From Rhizophagus clarus (taxonomy: Eukaryota > Glomeromycota > Glomeromycetes > Glomerales > Glomeraceae): a stretch of DNA of 64,000 nucleotides. The stretch is taken from the NCBI GenBank assembly GCA_015698045.1, contig BLAL01000068.1:744001-808000 (forward strand). The letters are read 5' to 3'. Positions within the stretch are counted from its first letter, which is position 1; each line of letters begins with the position of its first letter. Of the stretch, positions 55,562-64,000 are shown piece after piece. A program made the translations under genes and the position numbers. Under the pieces are notes generated by a model. It was not told the origin of the DNA. It searched no databases and saw nothing but the letters and a program-made list of their open reading frames with translations.

Positions 55562-58189
55562 AGATCGAGTATATTATTTGTCTATTTATATACTGCTATT
55601 AATTTATGTTGCACAGGCAGGCATATAGATAATTTGCGGTATATCACTTTTTACATCATATACCCTTTAATAAGGATCACAAAACATGCTAATTTATGTC
55701 ATACATGTATGGCGTACCGTAGAAGTCAAAAGGTTGTTGTAAAAACTACAAGTTAGTTATTGTAAATCAACAAGTAAGTTGTTATAAATTAATAAGTTAC
55801 TTATTGATTTACAACAACTAACTTGTTGTATTAATCGACATAGCGAGGTAACAAGTAACTTGTTGCTTTTTATGTCGATCACATTTTGATTTCCATTTAT
55901 GAAAAATGATCCATATATATATCGGATTACCGATTAACTGGGTTATTTGATTATATCACTTCACTCCCATCAAAAGATAAAATAAAATATAATAGAGTAG
56001 AATAAAGCAAAATAAAACTAAAAGAGAAATTTTGACTTCTTATTATAATTACAATATTTATCATTGTAATGAGACAAAAAAAAAAAATTTTTTTTTGCAA
56101 TTTCATTAATTTTATTATATTTTATTTATTTTTAATATAAACGTGAAAAAATAGACACTAGTCACAGAAATATGAAAAATAAAATTATTTCATTATATCA
56201 TCATTAAATGGCTTTTAAGAAGATAATTATAAGGATAATGGATAATAGTATTGTTGTATAAATTTATTATATCTAACATGTATATATAAAGAAAACTATA
56301 AAAAAAAATTTTATTAAATAATTAAATAATTTAAAGAACATTACAAGATGCTTTTTTGTTTAATAATTAAAAAGACTTTTTTATTAAATTAATTTTAAAA
56401 TAACACTTTTTCATTGAAATAACCAAAAAAAAGAATATTTTTTTATTAAAATAGTTTTTTAGAACGTTTAATAAAAAAGATCGTGATAATCATCATTTAA
56501 AGTAAAAACAATTTTAAAAAAAAATCATTTTTAAGCGATTAAAACCTGTTTTTCTTTATGTAAAGTGATTTAAAAAAAATTTAAATCAATGTAAAAAATC
56601 GATTTTTTTTAGATTTAAATGATAAAAAATCATTTTAGTTACAAACGATAAAAAAATTGATTAAGATCATTTTTTAAATGTAACAAATAAAAAAAAATCA
56701 TTTTTTTTTAAATATAACGATTAAAAAAATTGTTTTTTTTTAAAAAAAATGCAACTAAATACAGTTAGCGAACTTTAGAATACTAAAAAAAACTGTTTGA
56801 TCAATTCAGGCCCATTGGATTTGATCCAATTTATCCATTTAACCCAAAATTAAAAAAGAAAACACTGATACTAAATGAAATATTTTGGTGTTTTTTTCAG
56901 AAGTTTATATGAAAAAATGCTAAACTGTTTTTCTTATAATGCAAAAAAAGCCAAGGCTCTTTTTTGCCAATTAATTTTATATTACTAATAAACGTTAAAG
57001 GACAGTTTTAACATTTTTATTATTATTAAATGCTTAAAAAAACGTTAAAAAAACATATTTTAGTGTTTTTTAATCAAACATTTTAATTAAAAATATGCTA
57101 AAATACGTATTTTGGCATTTTTTTTTAAACATTTTTTTTTAATGTTTTTTTTTTTAAAAAATTTTAAAATGCTTAAAAAAACATTTTTTAAGTTTAAACA
57201 TTTAAAAAAGCATTTTTTAATATTTTTTTTAATTAAATTCTTAAAAAATGTTTTTTAAACACTTAAAAAAAAATGTTGATATAATCGTTTTAACAATAAT
57301 TGATTTATTTGTTAATCATTTTCTTTTTTATTTAATCGTCTTAATAAAAAAAATGATTTTTTTTTAATCGTTTTTAATAAAAAAATGATTTTTTTTTAAT
57401 CGTTTTTAATAAAAAAATGATTTTTTTTTTAATCGTCTTTAATAAAAAAATGATTTTTTTTATTAATCCTTTAATAAAAAAAAATGATTTTTTTTTATTA
57501 ATTATCTTTAACAAATTGTCTTAACAAAAAAAATGATTTTTTTATTAATCGTCTTAAAAAAAAAATCAAAAATCGTAAATTTTTTTTATTAATCGTCTTT
57601 AGTGTTCTGAATGGATCAGATCAATTTGAGTGACCCATCAAATTGACCCAAATGACCCGTTTAACCCAAAGTTAAAAAAAACATTTTTTTGGCATTTTTT
57701 TTTTAAATCAAATGCTTTAAATCCAACTTTTACTTAGTGAACTATATGAATTGTTTGAATGCTTTTCATTGCAAGTTGTCTTGGTAAATTATGCTCAGCT
57801 TTATCCCACTGTTGTGAATTTGTTGCATTTAGCATTTTTTTAAAATTAAACTCTTTAAAAAAACGCATTTTTTTGGTGTTTTTTTTTAAATTAAACTCTA
57901 AAAAATGCTAATTTTTAAAAAATAAATGCTTAAAAAATGAATTTTAGCGTTCTTTTAAAAATTAAATGCTTAAGCATTTTTTTTTAATTAAACAATTAAA
58001 AAAAAGCGTATTTTTTAATTATGAACGCTTAAAAAAAAGTGTATTTTTTTTAATTAAGCACCTAGAAAAAGTGTTATTTCCAATTTAAACACTTAAAAAA
58101 CCCATTTTTTAAATTAAACATATAAAAAAAGATGATTTTTTAAGGTGTTTTTTTAATTATAAACGCCTAAAAAAAGGCAATTTTTTTTT

Positions 58190-59278
58190 AATTAAACGCC
58201 TAAAAAAAGGTGATTTTTTTTAATTAAACGCCTAAAAAAAAGGTGATTTTTTTTAATTAAATGCCTAAAAAAAGGTGATTTTTTTTAATTAAATGCCTAA
58301 AAAAAAGGTGATTTTTTTTAATTAAATGCCTAAAAAAAAGGTGATTTTTTTTAATTAAACGCCTAAAAAAAGCGTTTTGTTAATTAAACGCCTAAAAAAG
58401 CATTTTCTTAATTAAACGCCTAAAAAAAGCGTTTTGTTAATTAAACGCCTAAAAAAAGCATTTTGTTAATTAAACGCCTAAAAAAAGCGTTTTGTTAATT
58501 AAACGCCTAAAAAAAGCGTTTTGTTAATTAAACGCCTAAAAAAAGCGTTTTGTTAATTAAACGCTTAAAAAAAGCGTTTTGTTAATTAAACGCCTAAAAA
58601 AGCGTTTTGTTAATTAAACGCTTAAAAAAAGCGGTTTGTTAATTAAACGCTTAAAAAAAGCGGTTTGTTAATTAAACGCTTAAAAAAAGCGTTTTGTTAA
58701 TTAAACGCTTAAAAAAAGCGTTTTGTTAATTAAACGCTTAAAAAAAGCGTTTTGTTAATTAAACGCTTAAAAAAAGCGTTTTGTTAATTAAACGCTTAAA
58801 AAAAGCGTTTTGTTAATTAAACGCTTAAAAAAAGCGTTTTGTTAATTAAACGCTTAAAAAAAGCGTTTTGTTAATTAAACGCTTAAAAAAGCGTTTTGTT
58901 AATTAAACGCTTAAAAAAAGCGTTTTGTTAATTAAACGCTTAAAAAAAGCGTTTTGTTAATTAAACGCTTAAAAAAAGCGTTTTGTTAATTAAACGCTTA
59001 AAAAAAGCGTTTTGTTAATTAAACGCTTAAAAAAAGCGTTTTGTTAATTAAACGCTTAAAAAAAGCGTTTTGTTAATTAAACGCTTAAAAAAAGCGTTTT
59101 GTTAATTAAACGCTTAAAAAAAGCGTTTTGTTAATTAAACGCTTAAAAAAAGCATTTTGTTAATTAAACGCTTAAAAAAAGCATTTTGTTAATTAAACGC
59201 TTAAAAAAAAGCGTTTTGTTAATTAAACGCTTAAAAAAAAGCGTTTTGTTAATTAAACGCTTAAAAAAAAGCATTTTG
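58190..59278. repeat. 29-bp satellite array, left block
   Basis: The unit is CGCTTAAAAAAAGCGTTTTG followed by TTAATTAAA. About 30 nearly identical copies lie between 58370 and 59278, grading leftward into diverged forms with CGCCTAAAAAAAGGTGATTT. Each unit contains an AAACGCTT/AAGCGTTT hairpin and a TTAATTAA palindrome. Confidence 0.95.
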
Positions 59279-59282
59279 TTAA

Positions 59283-59910
59283 GGGTAGAGTGTATCTACG
59301 CCACAACATATATATGATTTTAGACTAAAAAATGTAGATCATCACGTGACCCAAAACGAGCAAAATTTATGATTTCTCGCAAACTACCATATGAATTTTA
59401 TTAAATACACATTTAAAAAGAGTATAAACATGCGCTTCATTTATTTATTAAAGTGTTTAACCATTTGCTATTAGTCTTTTTGAATGTATTTAGACTTTTA
59501 AAATCAAATATGACTAATAATAAAAAAATAAAATGGTATTAATAAAAAATTTTATTTGAATAAGTAAATGCACAATGATTTTTTGACATAAATATTCTTT
59601 TTTATTATACTATTAACTTGTAAGGTTTCATAAGTTTAAAGTTAATTTGAAGATATGTTCTCTAGGTGATTCGCAACTTACCATAGGAGATTCGCAACTT
59701 AATGACGACTTCATAGTGTAATATTTCGTTATAAGCCTTATTTGTATTATACTTTACTAAAGTTTATTTGAAAGACAGAAACTCTAGCTTTCTAAAGAAT
59801 ACTTTTAAACAGTTTTTCATAAAATATTGTGAGTTTTCCTTGTAGCGAAGTAAAAAAAAAAAATGATTTTTTTTTTAGCCATATGATCAGCCATGTCGAT
59901 CCCTCTACCT
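59283..59910. mobile_element. TTAA-flanked MITE inside the satellite, 628 bp
   Basis: The left end GGGTAGAGTGTATC and the right end, reverse complement AGGTAGAGGGATCG, are flanked by TTAA on both sides (59279-59282, 59911-59914). TTAA duplication is typical of piggyBac and Kolobok groups. It splits an otherwise continuous satellite; no gene inside. Confidence 0.75.
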
Positions 59911-60800
59911 TTAATTAAACGCTTAAAAAAAAGCGTTTTGTTAATTAAACGCTTAAAAAAAGCGTTTTGTTAATTAAACGCTTAAAAAAAGCGTTTTGTT
60001 AATTAAACGCTTAAAAAAAGCGTTTTGTTAATTAAACGCTTAAAAAAAGCGTTTTGTTAATTAAACGCTTAAAAAAAGCGTTTTGTTAATTAAACGCTTA
60101 AAAAAAGCGTTTTGTTAATTAAACGCTTAAAAAAAGCGTTTTGTTAATTAAACGCTTAAAAAAAGCGTTTTGTTAATTAAACGCTTAAAAAAAGCGTTTT
60201 GTTAATTAAACGCTTAAAAAAAAGCGTTTTGTTAATTAAACGCTTAAAAAAAAGCGTTTTGTTAATTAAACGCTTAAAAAAAAGCGTTTGTTAATTAAAC
60301 GCTTAAAAAAAGCGTTTGTTAATTAAACGCTTAAAAAAAAGCATTTGTTAATTAAACGCTTAAAAAAAAGCGTTTGTTAATTAAACGCTTAAAAAAAAGC
60401 GTTTGTTAATTAAACGCTTAAAAAAAAGCGTTTGTTAATTAAACGCTTAAAAAAAAGCGTTTGTTAATTAAACGCTTAAAAAAAAGCGTTTGTTAATTAA
60501 ACGCTTAAAAAAGCGTTTGTTAATTAAACGCTTAAAAAAAGTGTTTTTTAATTAAACGCTTAAAAAAAAGCGTTTTTTTAATTAAACGTTTAAAAAAAGC
60601 GTTTTTTTAATTAAACGCTTAAAAAAAAGCGTTTTTTTAATTAAACGCTTAAAAAAAAGCGTTTTTTTAATTAAACGCTTAAAACAAAGCGTTTTTTTAA
60701 TTAAACGCTTAAAACAAAGCGTTTTTTTAATTAAACGCTTAAAAAAAAGCGTTTTTTTAATTAAACGCTTAAAAAAAGCATTTTTTTAATCAAATGCTTA
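59911..60800. repeat. 29-bp satellite array, right block
   Basis: The same unit as the left block continues directly after the MITE, about 20 close copies to 60530. Variants then drop one T (AGCGTTTGTTAATTAAACGC) or replace GTTAATT with TTTTAATT, before the array degenerates. Confidence 0.95.
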
Positions 60801-62424
60801 AAAATAAGGCATTTAAAAAGCGTTATCCCTGATTAAATGCTTAAAAACCATTTCTTTAAATTAAACGTCTAAAAAAAGGCAATTTTTTTTAATTAAACGT
60901 CTAAAAGAACAATTTTTTTAATTAAACGCCTAAAAAAAAGCATTTTTTTAATCATAAATGCCTAAAAAAGGTGATTTTTTTAATTGAATACCTAAAAAAA
61001 AGGTAATTTTTTTTTAATTAAACGCCTAAAAAAGGGCGCTAAAGATGTTTTTGAACATTTTAATGTTTAGATAAAAAAAAGTTTAAACCTAATTTATCCA
61101 TTTTTTAGCATTTTTTTATTAATCAGTTTAATGAAAAAAAACGTTAATCGTTTTAATAAAAATTAAAAAAAAAATGATTGTTTTTTATTAATTTTTTAAA
61201 ATGAAAAATAATTTTTCATTAATAAGTTTAAAAAACGTTAAAAAATTTTTTTTATAGATTGTTAAAAATTATTTTTTTTTAATTATTCGATTAAAAAACT
61301 GTTAAAAAATAAATTATTAATCATAAAAACCATAAAAGACAATTATTTTTTCTTAATTATCTGGTTTGAGATTTAATAGGTCATTAAAAAAAACAAATTA
61401 ATTTTTTAATTATCCGGTTTGATAAATAAACTGTTAGGAAAGGATAAATTGATTTTTTATTTTAATTATTTACTTTGATAATTAAAAAAAAAGTGAAAAT
61501 TGTTTTTTTTTTATTAAAAAAACTAAAAAAATATCAATGAAGTAATTTTTTGTTAAATTATTAATTAAAAACATTTTTTTTAAGTTATTTTAATAAAAAA
61601 ATGCTAAAGGATTCATTAAAATCATTTTATCAAAAACAATAAAAATCGTTTTTTGTTAAAAATGATATTAATATTTTTAATTAATCGTTTTTAAGTAAAA
61701 AAGTAATATTAATAGTTAATATTATTTACTACTAGTCGTTTTAGTAAAAAACAAAATTGATACTTTTTTTTTTTATCAATTTGAACGTTTATCACTTAAA
61801 ATCTCATTTGATAAATGAGTACCAGGTACAGCATGTATACTTATATACCATAGGGGATGAAATCCCCTAAATAAGCGCATATTTCTAATTATTATCTCCT
61901 TAAAAGTCATATAATGATAATATAATGAAATAATTTTTTTTCATATTACCACAACTATCCAATTTTCATGTTAATATTAATAAAAAATGAAAAAATAAAA
62001 TAAAATATAATAAAATTAATTAAATTTAAAAAGAAAAATTTTTTTTTTTATCTCATTATAATGTTAAATATTGTAATTATAATAAGAAGTTAAAATTTCT
62101 CTTTTTAGTTTTATTTTGCTTTATTCTACTCTATTATATTTTATTTTATCTTTTGACAGGAGTGAAGTGATATAATCGAATAACCCAGTTAATTGGTAAT
62201 CTGATATATATATGGATCATTTTCCATAAATGGAAATCAAAATGTGATCGACATAAAAAGCAACAAGTTACTTGTTACCTCGCTATGTCGATTAATACAA
62301 CAAGTTAGTTGTTGTAAATCAACAAGTAACTTATTAATTTATAACAACTTACTTGTTGATTTACAATAACTAACTTGTTGTTTTTACAACAACCTTTTGA
62401 CTTTTATGGTACGCCATATACATG

Positions 62425-63211
62425 CCTACATGCATTGGCCTTGAGGCACTTTGTATGGCTATACAATATTATTATTTTATTTTGACAAAATTTATAGATA
62501 TCTTTTCTTCTGCAGGTAATACATTAGCTTAAAATCTCAGCCTTCCTATTCTTATTCTCTAACTGGGAGGTTGAGGCATATTGTAAACTTGTGCTGATTA
62601 ATAACACTAGGCATTAATCAATAGAAATGGGGGAGATTAATATTTTGAGAAAGAGGCAAGTTTAATCAAATTTTCTTATCGCTACTCTTTTCAGAATAAA
62701 GAGAATATATAAAATGGTATATAGATTAAAAACAATTTCCTCTTTTTTAACTGACCTAAACCTACATATCTTGAGGACGCTCTAGCCATGCATTATGTCT
62801 ATATCACCAGTTACTTGTTACCTGACTATAGTTTTTTATGGATTTTATGTTATATGATATCAACATATTCTTTCTAACAAAATACCTAAAAATGCGATTT
62901 TCTTTAGTATCAAGATAATATTTGGAATTCTGTGTAAAACTCCGCATGAGCCGGCTTAAGTCAAACTACAGTCTGGCTTGGCTTAGCTTGAAAAAAAAAA
63001 TTCTGGCTTGAACCAAAATGAGTCAAGCCACAAAAAATCTTGGCTCAACTCATTCAAGCCAAGCTGAGCCATGAAAAATTCTGGCTCAAGCCAAGTTGAG
63101 CTTGAGCTGGCTCAAGCTGGCTCAAGCTTTATTATCAAAAAAAAAAGCTGAAACTAGGCATTTTTATATGTAAAGTTACAAAAAAAAAACACCAGAACTA
63201 ATGGTCCCAGC
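62425..63211. repeat. Spacer with partial copy of the GAGCTGGCTC MITE
   Basis: At about 62941-63133 AACTCCGCATGAGCCGGCTT and repeated GGCTTGAGCC/AGCTGGCTCAAG motifs match the MITE at 41554-42013. Only one end is convincing. The rest has no gene. Confidence 0.5.
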
Positions 63212-64000
63212 AGAACCCCGAATAATACTAATATAACTCACATACAAGTTTGCGTAGAGTTTATATGAAATTACTTTTTAAACCTACAAATTGAGTTTGC
63301 GTAGATTGGTCAATTTGGGAGTAACTCACATATTATGTTTGCGTAGAGTTTATAATAAATATACGTAGATTTATTTTTAAAAAATACTAATTTCGGTAAA
63401 TTAAATTACTTAGTATTTACCAAAATTTATTTTATTTTATTTATTTTTTCACTTTTTTTCAGTATTTTATACCAAATTTATTTATTTTTATTATTCTTTT
63501 TCAGTTTTTAATACCCTAATTCCAAAAGTCTGGTCGTGTTTTTGCCTGGTAACACTACAAAAAATAAAAAAAAATAATTAATTAGTTAAAAAAAAGAACA
63601 ACGAAAGACACCTCACCCACCCTCTCTTACTTTAATTCCAAAAGTCCGGTCATGCTTTTTGTCTGGCAACACTACAAAAAGTAAAAAAAAAATAATTAAT
63701 TAGTTAAAAAAAGAACAACGAAAGACACCTTACCCACCCTCCCTTACCTTAATTCCAAAAGTTCGGTCATGCTTTTCATCCGGCAACACTACAAAAAATA
63801 AAAAAAAAAATAATTAATTAATTAGTTAAAAAAAATTACTGAAAAACACTTCCCCTACCCTCCATTACCTTAATTCCAAAAGTCTGGTTGTGCTTTTCGT
63901 CTGGCAACACTACAAAAATAAAAAAAAGTTAATACTTAATTAATTAAAAAAACAACGAAACACCTCCCCCAACCCTTCCTTACCTTAATTCCAAAAGTCC
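63212..64000. mobile_element. Second Mutator-like element copy, cut by the window edge
   Basis: Starts AGAACCCCGAATAATACTAA and is collinear with 37474 onward (TTTGCGTAGAGTTTATA, TTCGGTAAATTAAATTACTT), then the same tandem unit with CCAAAAGTCCGGTCATGCTT. It continues past 64000, so the far end is not seen. Confidence 0.85.

Larger units (their letters stand above)
55708..62418. mobile_element. 6.7-kb element with long TIRs, 6-bp duplication and satellite core
   Basis: The two ends are inverted copies over about 400 bases (55708-56150 against 62418-61960), starting TATGGCGTACCGTAGAAGTC and, on the reverse complement, TATGGCGTACCATAAAAGTC. Identical TACATG flanks both sides (55702-55707 and 62419-62424). 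Between the TIRs there is no coding frame, only T/A-rich repeats built on AATGATTTTTTT, ACGCCTAAAAAA and the 29-bp satellite. A long TIR with 6-bp duplication is known for Polinton/Maverick elements, but those ends usually begin AG, so the class is open. Confidence 0.85.

Noticed and set aside
58190..60800. Regular 29-bp repeats that could suggest a CRISPR array
   Set aside because: Units abut with no unique spacers, the host is eukaryotic, and the array lies inside a TIR element; it is a satellite.

Overview
The window looks like nuclear DNA of an arbuscular mycorrhizal fungus (Glomeromycotina, Rhizophagus type). This is inferred from very AT-rich sequence, short GT-AG introns with TACTAAC-like branch sites, a Sel1-repeat/protein-kinase gene of the kind expanded in these fungi, and dense decayed transposable elements. 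No rRNA, tRNA or CRISPR was found. Reading was by eye with no search or alignment, so family names rest on motifs and general knowledge.

Layout. 0-2 kb: small inverted-repeat elements. 2.1-7.5 kb: an intact TRP-like ion channel gene (17 exons by my reading, about 1353 aa) whose middle is a run of nine phase-0 micro-exons in tandemly duplicated introns. 7.9-8.2 kb: a broken copy of the 5' end and promoter of the Sel1-kinase gene. 9.8-15.9 kb: scattered, partly inverted pieces of one transposase-like family, interrupted by an exon/intron-like array. 17.6-18.2 kb: a 649-bp terminal-inverted-repeat element. 19.4-22.6 kb: the intact Sel1-kinase gene (minus strand, two exons). 23.2-33 kb: hAT-like MITEs, decayed coding stretches, a kinase fragment, a family-B DNA polymerase fragment and an intron-rich minus-strand remnant.

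33-55 kb is a graveyard of large mobile-element genes: family-B DNA polymerase, retropepsin-containing gag-like polyprotein, integrase, a restriction-endonuclease-like fragment and a SAM-domain gene. They are broken mainly by TGA codons and a few frameshifts. Nested inside are a Mutator-like element (37.5-39.2 kb, 10-bp duplication), a hAT-like MITE (41.6-42.0 kb) and a 4.9-kb CACTA-like element (43.7-48.6 kb). The CACTA-like element has palindromic subterminal repeats and carries an intron-rich Myb/SANT-like gene ending in another tandem micro-exon array. 55.7-62.4 kb is one 6.7-kb element with about 400-bp inverted repeats, an exact 6-bp target duplication and a 29-bp satellite core. A second Mutator-like copy runs off the right edge.

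Only the channel gene and the Sel1-kinase gene look like ordinary host genes. The most unusual theme is repeated tandem duplication of exon+intron units with intact splice signals at several unrelated loci, one of them inside an intact-looking host gene.
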